A stretch of 64,000 nt of DNA from Bifidobacterium sp. WK012_4_13 (GTDB lineage Bacteria > Actinomycetota > Actinomycetes > Actinomycetales > Bifidobacteriaceae): assembly GCF_041080835.1 (NCBI RefSeq), contig NZ_CP129683.1, positions 2,108,001 through 2,172,000 of the forward strand. The letters are read 5' to 3'. The notes beneath the pieces were generated by a model. It saw only the letters and a program-made list of their open reading frames with translations. It did no database searches and had not been told where the DNA came from. Below, piece by piece: positions 8,344 to 16,802 of this stretch (the stretch's first letter is position 1; the number at the start of each line of letters is the position of its first letter). The position numbers and the translations under genes were made by a program.

Positions 8344-10665
8344 GTGTCGTTTATCGCTAAGATGCAAGGTGCTGGCAAGAGAGCCCTCATGGGCATTCTC
8401 GGCATTGGGGTTTTTCTGGGGACGACCGGTCTTGCCGTGAATCAGACCGTTCAGACCGCTCAGGCCGATGCTCAGGCTGATGCCCAGGCCAAGGCGTCGA
8501 ATGGATGTTCATATGGAACCGGCGGCCCCAAGGCGGATGCCTTGTGCTGGATCGATATGAGCGGTTTCGGCACTGTGACCGCAGACGACCTGAGTAAAGG
8601 TCCAGTCCAAAGAGACATGTCAATCAGTCTTGGCAACTACACCGTGACGATGAAGGTAAAGGTATCCGAGGGCACCAATGGAGCCAACGGCGTCGATTCG
8701 ACGAGCCTTCCCACGTGGGGCAATGGCGGGTCTGCCACGGATCAGGGCTCTCTGCTTGGAGCGACATGGAATGGTCAGGACTACTATGTGGGCACTTCCG
8801 GCGAGCCAGCCTTCTATCAGCTCAACAACGGTGGGAACGGCACCAATCTTGCAAGGGACACCGTTTCTCTCAGTGACATCACGGTCACCAAGAACGGCGT
8901 GGCGGTCACTTCAGGCTATGGCATCGTCGTAGCCGATGCGGAATCCACGGGTAGTGGCGAGGGCTTTATGTGGACGTCCGACAAGCCTCTCAGCGAGTAC
9001 GAGAGCATCGTGCCTGATGGTTGGTCAGAGCCGTGCGCCGGTGGTCTGACCGGTTCGGACACGACCAGTTTGGATTGCACTGGAGGCGCTGGCACTGCGG
9101 GTCGTCGAGGAATCATCATGGCAAGCGCGGATGCACCGACGGAGATAGCATCGACCTTCCGCAACAACGGAGGATCCTCCCGTCAGGGAATTGCATTCGC
9201 CATGGTGTTCAGCACGGCGAAGCCTGGCATCGATGTGACCCAGGATGGCAATTCCAATGCGACTTTCACGACGACGGCCTCCACTTCCGGGGGGAAGCTT
9301 GTGGACGTGTCATCGGATGGCAGCACTTCTGGTGCGCAATATATCAATGAGCCGTTCCTAGGCGGAACCGAAAGCACCCCTACGACGTACACGGTTGCCA
9401 AAACCGACGGCACGAGCGACATCAAGGCGTATGACATAACGTGGTCGTGCACGCAGAACGGAGAGACGGTCGATCCGTCCGTGTCCTCCGACGGCTTGAC
9501 CGCGACTGTCAGCACACCGGCAAACGGGGCATCGTCCTGCGTTGCAAACGTCGTGGCCAAGGGGCCGAAGACCACTCCAGGAACAGCCACCAGCAATCCA
9601 ACGACCGATCCGATTCCTCTGAACGGCGTGGTGAGCACGCCTGGCAATGGGAAGATCACCAAGGCGACCTTCGACAATGGCAGCGATACCAAGGTCACGG
9701 ATCAGGGGACATGGAAGCTGTCAGTCGATGCGAACGGCAAGGTGACTTCAACCTTCACGCCAAAGGATACGACGGTCACCGGCACCATTGCCCAGGAAAG
9801 GTACACGGTCACCGATGAATATGGGCTGACCGCATCATCGACCCTTGATGTGACCATCAACGAGCCTCCGACGGCCGGACCTGCGCAGGTGACGGTCGAT
9901 CAGGGTGCGACGGCGACTTTGAATCCTGCGACAAAGACAGGAACGGGCACCATCGAATCCGTCGCCTTCGACAATGGTTCGTCCACGAAGACCGTTGATG
10001 GTCAAGGCACATGGACCATCTCCCTTGATGACGATGGCCAGTCTGTCGCGACCTTCAAGCCGGTCGATGGGTTCACGGGTCCTGTCACCCAGCAGCAGTA
10101 CACGGTTACTGATGCTAATGGCCTGACCGCGACCAGCACGCTCGACGTCATCATCAAGCCCATCACTGGCGATGCCGAGAAGACGATCAATCCCAATCAG
10201 ACTGCCACGCTCACTCCAAAGACCATTCCTGGAAGTGGAAAGGTCATCAAGGTCACCTTTGATAACGGTGAGACAAGCAAGACCGTTCCTGGAGAGGGCA
10301 CCTGGACGATTTCCCTGGTGCATGGCCAGCCTGTAGCCACCTTCACTCCCTTCAAGGATTACAAGGGCGAGGTGACTGCTCAGCCTTACACGGTAAGCGA
10401 TGAGAACGGTTTGAGTGCAAGTGGTGAGTTGAAAGTGAACATAGTGGCGTCAGCGGTCCCGACTCCGTCAACGCCCACGACGCCTGCCACCCCCACGACG
10501 CCTGCCACGCCATCGGCCAAGCCGACCAACTCGGAGACTCGGCAGAGCACGGGTTCAAGCCTTCCTCATACAGGTGCGGCAGTCATATCCATCGTTGCCG
10601 CTGTCGTGGTGCTTGGTGGACTTGGATTGGCTTTCATCGGCTTCAGGAAGCGCTCACAGGACTGA
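8344..10665 (+). CDS. CshA-type fibrillar surface adhesin with LPxTG anchor
   Basis: A 773-residue secreted, wall-anchored protein. GTG at 8344 is preceded by AGGGGG. Residues 1-~40 are a signal peptide. Residues ~48-300 resemble the non-repetitive lectin-like region of CshA adhesins (CSYGTGGPKADALCWIDMSG; YESIVPDGWSEPCAGG). After a linker come three CshA-type fibril repeats (about 415-515, 516-605, 606-700), each with FDNG, GTW.IS/LS, YTVTD..GL.A and STLDV-like motifs. A Pro/Thr-rich wall-spanning stretch (PTTPATPTTPATP) leads to LPHTG at 740-744, a hydrophobic helix and a basic tail. CshA proteins of streptococci bind fibronectin and form thin fibrils with many more repeats; this is a miniature form. 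Likely role: adhesion to host, plant or partner-cell surfaces. Confidence 0.88.
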   Translation: MSFIAKMQGAGKRALMGILGIGVFLGTTGLAVNQTVQTAQADAQADAQAKASNGCSYGTGGPKADALCWIDMSGFGTVTADDLSKGPVQRDMSISLGNYTVTMKVKVSEGTNGANGVDSTSLPTWGNGGSATDQGSLLGATWNGQDYYVGTSGEPAFYQLNNGGNGTNLARDTVSLSDITVTKNGVAVTSGYGIVVADAESTGSGEGFMWTSDKPLSEYESIVPDGWSEPCAGGLTGSDTTSLDCTGGAGTAGRRGIIMASADAPTEIASTFRNNGGSSRQGIAFAMVFSTAKPGIDVTQDGNSNATFTTTASTSGGKLVDVSSDGSTSGAQYINEPFLGGTESTPTTYTVAKTDGTSDIKAYDITWSCTQNGETVDPSVSSDGLTATVSTPANGASSCVANVVAKGPKTTPGTATSNPTTDPIPLNGVVSTPGNGKITKATFDNGSDTKVTDQGTWKLSVDANGKVTSTFTPKDTTVTGTIAQERYTVTDEYGLTASSTLDVTINEPPTAGPAQVTVDQGATATLNPATKTGTGTIESVAFDNGSSTKTVDGQGTWTISLDDDGQSVATFKPVDGFTGPVTQQQYTVTDANGLTATSTLDVIIKPITGDAEKTINPNQTATLTPKTIPGSGKVIKVTFDNGETSKTVPGEGTWTISLVHGQPVATFTPFKDYKGEVTAQPYTVSDENGLSASGELKVNIVASAVPTPSTPTTPATPTTPATPSAKPTNSETRQSTGSSLPHTGAAVISIVAAVVVLGGLGLAFIGFRKRSQD

Positions 10666-10713
10666 CGGGGTTTTGATGGGAATCGGATGATTAGCCGGCT
10701 GCGAACGCCGAGA

Positions 10714-10749
10714 TGGGCCCATGTACGGGAAATCGTACATGGGCCTTTT
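10714..10749 (+). terminator. Rho-independent terminator of the adhesin gene
   Basis: TGGGCCCATGTACG pairs with CGTACATGGGCC across a short loop and is followed by TTTT. It stands 50 nt after the adhesin stop codon. Confidence 0.85.
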
Positions 10750-10901
10750 CATGCGACGGCGGAGCTTATGTTGAAACGTCCTTCATCGCTCATGCCGCCG
10801 CATGAGCATGCACCCTTCCGCCAGCCCATGCGATGAAATCGGCAGCGAACATAGCGTCACAGCCCAATTCACAGCCTCCATCCCTCTGTTTTGCCCGAGC
10901 A

Positions 10902-11010
10902 TTCAAGTTTTTGGCACTTGCTGAAGTACAATTCCTGTTTTTTGGCTTAGCGACGTCTCAATATCGCCGATTCTGGAGCGTCATACAGTGGGAAGTGCCA
11001 AAAACTTGAA
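10902..11010. repeat. Perfect 18-bp inverted repeats enclosing 73 bp
   Basis: TTCAAGTTTTTGGCACTT at 10,902-10,919 and its exact complement at 10,993-11,010. A weaker third match (TTTTTTGGCTTAGC) lies inside. The enclosed 73 bp have no coding potential and no obvious target-site duplication flanks the pair. It could be a remnant of a small inverted-repeat element or a paired protein-binding site. Confidence 0.75.
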
Positions 11011-11286
11011 CCCAGGCCGTGAAGAAGGAAAGCGAAAGGCTGAAAACGGAGAGAAAGTGGGATTCGACATTCCATGGTTCGCCGTCCTCGTGCGTGACTG
11101 AGTCTTCAGCGGGCATGACAAGAGCATTGTTCGCAAGCGGCACGCACAAGTCTCCAGAGAGCCGGCATCGAGTGATCAAGCGGACGGACGTCGGCAGCGT
11201 CGGGCTTAGAGCCCCACTGCTCGTGCTGCACTGGTTGGATAGGAAGGGGCGGTAGTCTTGTTAGAACTGTCTGAGGGGGAGGCAAT

Positions 11287-11676
11287 ATGTTTGCTCAATG
11301 GGGTTGTGCAGTGATGATACTGGTCGGCTGTCTGTGTGGCTATATTTTCGTGCTTGAGTCGTTTCTCTGGATGAGGGAATCGACGATGAGGGTTTTCTCG
11401 GTCAGCGGCACCGACGAGGCTGAGAGTACGCGAGAGATGGCATTCAACCAGGGTTTCTACAATCTTTTCATCGGTCTGATGGCTCTTGGTGGTTCGATCG
11501 CCTATCTATCCGGTCGTTTCACCGTGGGCATGACGCTGATGCTGGCGGCGGCGGCTTCCATGTCGGCGGCGGCCATCGTGCTCTTCGTATCGAGTCCGGA
11601 CAAGCGTGGGGCTGCGGTCAAGCAGCTCGTCCTTCCTCTTGTCGGTGGAGTCCTGCTACTGCTGTCGATACTCTGA
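11287..11676 (+). CDS. DUF1304 family small membrane protein
   Basis: A 129-residue protein with four predicted membrane helices. The motif FVLESFLWMRESTMRVFSV followed by AFNQGFYNLFIGLMALGG is characteristic of DUF1304 (YqjF-like) proteins, whose function is not established. ATG at 11,287 is preceded by GAGGGGGAGG. It stands alone between the adhesin and the tRNA genes. Confidence 0.85.
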   Translation: MFAQWGCAVMILVGCLCGYIFVLESFLWMRESTMRVFSVSGTDEAESTREMAFNQGFYNLFIGLMALGGSIAYLSGRFTVGMTLMLAAAASMSAAAIVLFVSSPDKRGAAVKQLVLPLVGGVLLLLSIL

Positions 11677-12019
11677 CGGCACCCCTGTCCCGTCTACCTC
11701 ATGGATTTCGCTGTGTCACACTGTTGGTGGAAGAAGGGTACATGAACTGTGCGAGCTGAGAGATTATCGCGCACGATGCGGCCGGAAGCTGATGTGGCCG
11801 TAGCCAAGCGGCGCTCGCATGCGCGCACTCTCTGATTCTTGGCATTCACTGTCTTGCGCGTACGCGTGCAGTTCTCGTTCTCATCCATGCAGATTCGGGC
11901 TTCGTGCCTCGTGTAGGTGCATGTCTTGCCATTGTTGAAAGTCATCAGGCTGTGTTCTTGGACGTTCTTGTTACGCCGCTGCTGTCGTTTCTCGCCATGA
12001 TTATGCTTGGATGGAAATA

Positions 12020-12039
12020 AGCGGACATTAGCGGACATT
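12020..12039. repeat. 10-nt direct tandem duplication
   Basis: AGCGGACATT occurs twice in tandem (12,020 and 12,030), just upstream of the hairpin at 12,049-12,080. Confidence 0.8.
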
Positions 12040-12048
12040 CATACGGAA

Positions 12049-12080
12049 ACCATACGGCATCCGAGTGGATGTCGTATGGT
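12049..12080 (-). terminator. Hairpin downstream of the tRNA pair
   Basis: ACCATACGGCATCC pairs with GGATGTCGTATGGT over a 4-nt loop (one wobble). It lies about 30 nt beyond the 3' end of tRNA-Phe when read on the minus strand, so it probably ends the tRNA transcript. Confidence 0.7.
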
Positions 12081-12108
12081 GTTTATCATTGATATTCCGC
12101 CATTTTAG

Positions 12109-12184
12109 TGGTGGCTCCGAGCGGCATCGATCCGCTGACCTAGCGATTTTCAGTCGCTCGCTCTACCAACTGAGCTACAGAGCC
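12109..12184 (-). tRNA. tRNA-Phe (anticodon GAA)
   Basis: Read on the minus strand the sequence folds as a cloverleaf: acceptor GGCTCTG/CGGAGCC, D-arm AGCTCAGTTGGTAGAGC, anticodon loop CTGAAAA with GAA, and T-arm around GCGGATCGATGCCGC. The 3' CCA is encoded. It lies 48 nt downstream of tRNA-Asp on the same strand and is probably co-transcribed with it. Confidence 0.95.
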
Positions 12185-12232
12185 AGAGAACAGTTGAAAA
12201 AACCCGGATTAACCGGGCTTTCACCATTCTTG

Positions 12233-12306
12233 CGACCCCGGCCGGACTTGAACCGGTGACCTCCGCCGTGACAGGGCGGCGCTCTAACCAACTGAGCTAC
12301 GGGGCC
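12233..12306 (-). tRNA. tRNA-Asp (anticodon GTC)
   Basis: Minus-strand cloverleaf with acceptor GGCCCCG/CGGGGTC, D-arm AGCTCAGTTGGTTAGAGC, anticodon loop CTGTCAC with GTC, and T-loop GTTCAAGTC. The 3' CCA is not encoded. A small hairpin (CCCGGATTAACCGGG) lies between it and tRNA-Phe. Confidence 0.95.
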
Positions 12307-12343
12307 ATAACTACAAAAAGCAGCCAAGTGGATATCTTACAAG

Positions 12344-12378
12344 AAACCCGCCGAGATGACAAACCACGACGGGTTTTT
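12344..12378. terminator. Hairpin terminator of gnd
   Basis: AAACCCGCCG pairs with CGACGGGTTT (one wobble), with T's on one side and A's on the other, 34 nt beyond the gnd stop codon. It can act for gnd on the minus strand. Confidence 0.75.
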
Positions 12379-12411
12379 GTGCCTTGCGGCGTGTCGCAAA
12401 AGCGTCGAAAA

Positions 12412-13287
12412 TCAGTCCTTGGTGACGTGTCCGCCGAATTGCGCGCGCAACGCCGAAACCACCTTCAGCGCATCGTCGCTGCCACCCCTCGAGCTTTGGC
12501 GTGCAAAGAGCGCCGCAGCCGTGGCAGGGACGGGAACGCCCAGTTCCAAGGCAACCTGAGCCATCCAGCGAGCTTCACCGGACTCATCGGCAACGGGAGG
12601 CATCGATTCCAGACCTGGATCCTTCTCCAACGCGCGGGCAAGCAGATCGAGCAGCCAGGATTCGATGACGGTCCCATGCCTCCAAGAGGCCACGACTTCA
12701 CCGGGGTTCTCGATGAGTCCACTGTGCTTCATGGTCGCATATCCCTCGCCGAGACCCTGCATCATGGCGTATTCGATGCCATTGTGAACCATCTTGGCGA
12801 AGTGTCCGGCGCCGACCCCTCCTGCGAGAACGAGCCCATCCTCGCCCGATGGCTTGAGACTCTCATAGATTGGCAGGCAATGCCGATAGTCTTCCTTGGA
12901 TCCTCCGACCATGAGCGCGTAGCCACGTTCCTTGCCCCAGACCCCACCGGAGACTCCGACATCCATGAAATGGATGTCGAATGGTTCAAGCTCCTTCGCA
13001 TGGCGAATGTCGTCACTGTAATGTGTGTTGCCGCCATCGATGATCACATCGCCGTTGTCGAGCAACGATGAGAGAGCCTTGATCGTCAAATCCGTAGGTG
13101 CGCCAGCGGGCAGCATCACCCAGATCGTGCGAGGAGCGCTCAACGCGCCAACGAGCGCCTCCAGAGAATCAACGTCACGCCCTGACTGCGCAGCTCTGTC
13201 GAAGCCGACGATGGAATGTCCATCTTCCTTGAGTCGAGAAGCCATATTGCCGCCCATGCGGCCGAGACCGATCATGCCGATTTGCAT
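12412..13287 (-). CDS. gnd: 6-phosphogluconate dehydrogenase, decarboxylating (short YqeC/GndA type)
   Basis: A 291-residue enzyme oxidising 6-phosphogluconate to ribulose 5-phosphate and CO2. The N-terminal dinucleotide fold starts MQIGMIGLGRMGGNMASRL; the substrate signature DVGVSGGVWG and KMVHNGIEYAMMQ follow. The size marks the short, often NAD-linked form rather than the ~470-residue form. The start at 13,287 has AAAGGTGA upstream on the minus strand; the open frame beyond it is not family-like. It is the last gene of the gluconate cluster gntK-gntP-gnd, so gluconate enters the bifid shunt as pentose phosphate. Confidence 0.92.
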   Translation of the reverse strand: MQIGMIGLGRMGGNMASRLKEDGHSIVGFDRAAQSGRDVDSLEALVGALSAPRTIWVMLPAGAPTDLTIKALSSLLDNGDVIIDGGNTHYSDDIRHAKELEPFDIHFMDVGVSGGVWGKERGYALMVGGSKEDYRHCLPIYESLKPSGEDGLVLAGGVGAGHFAKMVHNGIEYAMMQGLGEGYATMKHSGLIENPGEVVASWRHGTVIESWLLDLLARALEKDPGLESMPPVADESGEARWMAQVALELGVPVPATAAALFARQSSRGGSDDALKVVSALRAQFGGHVTKD

Positions 13288-13402
13288 GATTTCACCTTTC
13301 ATTTGATGTTCATTTGCAGTGAGTCTGATGTGTCTGCGAAGCCGGTGTCGTTCGTCGAGCCGGCTTCGTCCGAAACTGTCCTGGGCTGCGTGGTTCTCAT
13401 CG

Positions 13403-14731
13403 CTAGACCAAAAGTGACACGAGCAGGGTAAAGACAAGTCCCACGATTGACAGCACCGTTTCCATGAGAGACCAGGTCTTGAAGGTCTGCCCGACCGTCA
13501 TGCCGAAGTATTCCTTGACCATCCAGAAGCCTGCGTCATTCACATGTGACAGGAATACCGATCCTGCGCCTATCGCGAGTACGAGCAGACACAGATGCGT
13601 AGGACTCAGACCGGAGGCGAGCGGTACCATCAGGCCGGATGCGGTTACGGTCGCAACCGTTGCAGAACCGGTCGCGACTCGAATGAGCACTGCAACCAGC
13701 CACCCGGCGATAAGGGGATTGATCGCTGAGCTGGCGATGCCAGAAGCGATTACCTTGCCGATGCCAGAATCGACCAGCGTCTGCTTGAAGCCGCCGCCAG
13801 CTCCCACGATCAGCAGGATTCCAGCGATCGAGCCGAAGGATGTATTGACGATGGAATTGAGCTTGTCGCGTCCGTGTCCATGCAGCACGCCGAGCAGAAT
13901 CATCGCGACGAATGTCGTGATCAGCAGCGCTTCCAAGGGCTGCCCGATGAACACGAAGAAACGTCCCACAGGATTCTTCGTATAGCCGGTCAGATCGATG
14001 ATGCTGCTGCCAAGCATAAGAATGACGGGAAGAAGAATCACGAACAGCGAGGTTGCAAAGCTGGGTCTGCTGCTTTTGTCCTCAGGAGTTTCCTTCACCT
14101 TGGTGTCTTCCGGAGCCATGATCGGAACCCAACGCACCATGACGCGAGCCAGCAGAGGACCGGAAATGATCACTGTCGGAATTGCAACGATAAGGCCAAG
14201 GCCGAGTGTGAGACCGAGGTTCGCATTCAGGGCGCTGATCGCAACCAGAGGTCCCGGATGTGGGGGGATGAATGCGTGCAGCGTAGAAAGGCCCGCAAGT
14301 GCAGGTATTCCAAGCATGATCAGCGGTTTCTTTGCCCTTCTCGCGGCGAATATCACCACGGGGATGAGTATGACGACGCCAACCTCAAAGAACAGCGGAA
14401 TGCCGACGGCGAACGCGACCAGGGCCATCGCCCAGGGAAGCAGCTGTGCGGGCGTCTTGTCCAAGATGGTGTCGACGATCGCATCGGCTCCACCCGAGAC
14501 CGTGAGCAAGGCTCCGATGATGCCACCTAAGGCGATCAATATACCGACGCTTGAGACAGTCGTTCCCAAGCCGGTGGTAAAGCTGTCGAACGACTTGTCA
14601 TATGAGACACCTGCGCACACGGCCATCACGAACGAACCGAGCATCAGGGAAAGGAAGGGATGCAGCTTCACCACCGTAATGAGAATAACGATGGTGGCGA
14701 TTCCCAAGATCGCAGCAATGATCAGATTCAT
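13403..14731 (-). CDS. gntP: Gluconate:H+ symporter, GntP family
   Basis: A 442-residue membrane protein with about 12 helices. Family marks include LHPFLSLMLGSFVMAV near the N-terminus, GIPLFFEVGVVILIPVV, and HAFIPPHPGPLVAISAL, typical of GntP/GntT permeases. It takes up gluconate (or a related aldonate) for the kinase encoded upstream. ATG at 14,731 is preceded on the minus strand by AAAGGAG. It sits between gntK (139 nt) and gnd (115 nt), all on the minus strand. Confidence 0.92.
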   Translation of the reverse strand: MNLIIAAILGIATIVILITVVKLHPFLSLMLGSFVMAVCAGVSYDKSFDSFTTGLGTTVSSVGILIALGGIIGALLTVSGGADAIVDTILDKTPAQLLPWAMALVAFAVGIPLFFEVGVVILIPVVIFAARRAKKPLIMLGIPALAGLSTLHAFIPPHPGPLVAISALNANLGLTLGLGLIVAIPTVIISGPLLARVMVRWVPIMAPEDTKVKETPEDKSSRPSFATSLFVILLPVILMLGSSIIDLTGYTKNPVGRFFVFIGQPLEALLITTFVAMILLGVLHGHGRDKLNSIVNTSFGSIAGILLIVGAGGGFKQTLVDSGIGKVIASGIASSAINPLIAGWLVAVLIRVATGSATVATVTASGLMVPLASGLSPTHLCLLVLAIGAGSVFLSHVNDAGFWMVKEYFGMTVGQTFKTWSLMETVLSIVGLVFTLLVSLLV

Positions 14732-14870
14732 AACGACACTCCTTTGTGTATTTTCTGTATGATCTGCGATGAACGCCGATGCTCGGCATCACGCGAATCT
14801 GATATGAATTCACAGCATTGGGCTTTCGGGCATATGTGGCTGCTGGACGATATGTCTGCCACGCCCCGCG

Positions 14871-15500
14871 TCACTTCGTCTCCGAGGATTCCAAGGATTT
14901 GTCGGCCTGCTCTGCGGTCGCTTCCGAAGTCGGTGATTCCTCGCGCTCCGCATGCGCTTTCACGGCAGCGATGGAGCGTCTGACCATGTCCTCGCTGCTC
15001 CCTTCGACGCAAACCTCGATGCCGGGTTCATCGGGTTCCAGCGGCTGAAGGTCGGCAAATTGGCTGGGCAGCAGTGCCGGAGGCATGAAATGGCCCTTGC
15101 GCTCGCTGAGACGCTTCTGAATCAGCTCCTGTGTCCCTACGAGGTGGATGAAGAAGACCGGGACATCCTTGCGCAGTATGTCGCGGTATGAACGCTTCAA
15201 TGCCGAGCTGGATACGACAGTCGATTCTCCCAGCGCGTTCCTCCCCAGCATCCAGCGGTTGATGACTTCTAGCCAAGGGCGTCGGTCCGAGTCGGTGAGC
15301 GGAATTCCGTGCGACATTTTTTCAATGTTTGCCTTGGGATGGAAGTCATCGCCTTCGGCCATCGTAAGTCCCAGCTGATCTCGAAGAGCCTCGGCCACCG
15401 TTGACTTCCCGCTGCCCGCAACCCCCATCACGACAATATGTATGGGTCTGTCAAGCGTCTTGTTTTCGTTGTTCAATGCATCTCTCACTTTCTGCCTCAT
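14871..15500 (-). CDS. gntK: Gluconokinase
   Basis: A 209-residue kinase phosphorylating gluconate with ATP. The P-loop is GVAGSGKST; the gluconokinase-specific EGDDFHP, KMSHGIPLTDSDRRPWL and CSALKRSYRD-like (SSALKRSYRDILR) motifs are present. It ends in a Ser/Glu-rich tail of ~30 residues that is longer than usual. I took the ATG at 15,500; a TTG four codons earlier is possible and neither has a good ribosome binding site. It is the first gene of the gluconate cluster and diverges from the GntR-family regulator. Confidence 0.9.
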   Translation of the reverse strand: MRQKVRDALNNENKTLDRPIHIVVMGVAGSGKSTVAEALRDQLGLTMAEGDDFHPKANIEKMSHGIPLTDSDRRPWLEVINRWMLGRNALGESTVVSSSALKRSYRDILRKDVPVFFIHLVGTQELIQKRLSERKGHFMPPALLPSQFADLQPLEPDEPGIEVCVEGSSEDMVRRSIAAVKAHAEREESPTSEATAEQADKSLESSETK

Positions 15501-15653
15501 TGCAGCTGCCAATCAGAATCTCTGTATGTCGTTCTTGCGAACATCATCAATTGTACATTCATTAGGAGTATCAATCAATTTAAAAAGAGTATTAATTCAG
15601 AAAAAAGATGTCTTCTACGTCACATTTCATACACTCTTGCTAGTCTCGCAGAT
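15501..15653. promoter_or_regulatory. Divergent promoter region of gntK and the GntR-family regulator
   Basis: AT-rich gap with related boxes AGGAGTATCAAT and AGAGTATTAAT about 30 nt apart, plus TCAATTGTACATTC. These are candidate binding sites for the divergently encoded regulator; no exact palindrome singles one out. Confidence 0.4.
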
Positions 15654-16448
15654 ATGGGAAATAGTGAAGGGCCAAGAACCGTCGGTGTCAGTGGTGGGAA
15701 TGCCGCATCCCCGGTTGGAGGCGATGCGGGTTCGACGGTGAGCAACGGTGTCGCGTCCTCTCCTTCGTCAAAGCATATTCCTGTCGCACAGGAACTGGCG
15801 CTTGACATGATCGAAGGCAGATGGAACGGTGACAGGAACCTTACGCTCGAGGACATTCAGCTCAGGTTTCAGGTATCGAGAACCGTTGCCAGGGAGGTTG
15901 CCCGGCTGCTGTCCGATGTCGGTGCGGTAACCGTGCGGCGGAGAATGGGCATCTGCCCGCAGCCCCTGGATATGTGGTCATCCCTCAACCCGGTCGTCAT
16001 CGAATGGAAGCTCCATTCAAGCAGACGCCGGGAGGCACTGCTGGCACTGACTGAACTCAGGCTTGCCGTGGAGCCGGTCGCGGCCGCGAAGGCGGCGGAA
16101 CGGGCACCCATCGAAATACGCTCGCGCATGCCGGTATTGGCGCAGGAAATGAGAAAGGCCGGAGAATCCGGTCGTCTTGATGACTTCCATACGATGGACA
16201 TCGAGTTCCACTCACTGCTTCTCAGGTATAGCGGCAATGATCTGTTTGCGGCCCTCTCCGACATAGTGGCGACGATTCTGCGCGGTCGCGTGGAGATAGG
16301 AATGTATCCGAGGCGGCCTCAGCCCGAGGCCCTTGATGCCCATCAGGAGGTTGCAGAGGGAATCTGGCGAGGGGACCCGGTCGCCGCCCGACAGGGAATG
16401 CGCCGCATCGTCGATGAAGTCGACGATGCGATCGCTCGCGAGAGCTGA
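15654..16448 (+). CDS. GntR-family (FadR/FCD type) regulator of gluconate genes
   Basis: A 264-residue regulator. After a Gly/Ser-rich leader (~40 residues), residues ~45-110 form the winged helix (LALDMIEGRW ... LRFQVSRTVAREVARLLSDVG). The C-terminal FCD domain follows, with ELRLAVEPVAAAKAAER, FHTMDIEFHSLLLRYSGN and a DAHQEVAEGIWRGDPVAA motif supplying the metal-binding Asp/His set. The start at 15,654 has no ribosome binding site, so the mRNA may be leaderless; the in-frame upstream extension to 15,438 overlaps gntK's start and is unlikely. Divergence from gntK makes it the probable gluconate- or 6-phosphogluconate-responsive repressor. Confidence 0.87.
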   Translation: MGNSEGPRTVGVSGGNAASPVGGDAGSTVSNGVASSPSSKHIPVAQELALDMIEGRWNGDRNLTLEDIQLRFQVSRTVAREVARLLSDVGAVTVRRRMGICPQPLDMWSSLNPVVIEWKLHSSRRREALLALTELRLAVEPVAAAKAAERAPIEIRSRMPVLAQEMRKAGESGRLDDFHTMDIEFHSLLLRYSGNDLFAALSDIVATILRGRVEIGMYPRRPQPEALDAHQEVAEGIWRGDPVAARQGMRRIVDEVDDAIARES

Positions 16449-16802
16449 CCGACCCGATTTTCCGCCGAATTCCTGATGCGAGGTCTAGGTGTGAAGGCTG
16501 TCTGTGAATTCCTAGTGTGAAGGCTGTGTTCGAAGGCTGGGCACAGCCGTCTCGAGTCTGCCATTTTGCGCAGATGAGTCATCTGATGCTTCCGTAGCGG
16601 CGTGTTGCCTGTTGCCTCAACTGCGTTAATATATTATCCTTTCAAAACAAGCTGTAAAAATATATCCATACTGTGTGTATTATGGACATTTGAGACTGGT
16701 TGCATTCAATGTCGATCATCCTTCAATCTTCGAGAAGGTTGTTGGACCTGTCTCGTTCGTGGCTGTATTTCAGCTCATTGAAGTGCTGGAAAGGAGAAAT
16801 AT
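16449..16802. promoter_or_regulatory. 354-bp promoter region of the monosaccharide ABC operon
   Basis: GTGTGAAGGCTGT occurs twice (16,489-16,501 and 16,515-16,527), with a third partial copy GAAGGCTG at 16,532. Further right an AT-rich tract (TTAATATATTATCC) and a dyad TCCATA(N10)TATGGA at 16,665-16,686 look like promoter and operator. GGAAAGGAG at 16,788 is the ribosome binding site of the ATPase gene. No gene is seen. Confidence 0.45.

Larger units (their letters stand above)
10666..11286. other. Intergenic gap of 621 bp
   Basis: It holds the adhesin terminator (10,714-10,749) and an 18-bp inverted repeat pair (10,902-11,010), described separately. A plus-strand frame at 11,019-11,255 has no start signal or recognisable sequence and is rejected. 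The last 30 bp carry the GAGGGGGAGG ribosome binding site of the next gene. Confidence 0.6.
11677..12108. other. Intergenic gap of 432 bp
   Basis: No convincing gene. A minus-strand frame (11,694-12,038) is low-complexity and lacks a ribosome binding site. The right third contains a 10-nt tandem duplication and a hairpin, listed separately. Confidence 0.5.

Noticed and set aside
10902..11010. Complete insertion sequence
   Set aside because: The inverted repeats enclose only 73 bp with no transposase and no target-site duplication.
11019..11255. Plus-strand frame of 78 codons in the adhesin-DUF1304 gap
   Set aside because: No ribosome binding site, Arg/Ser-rich composition typical of random high-GC reading, and it begins just after the inverted repeat.
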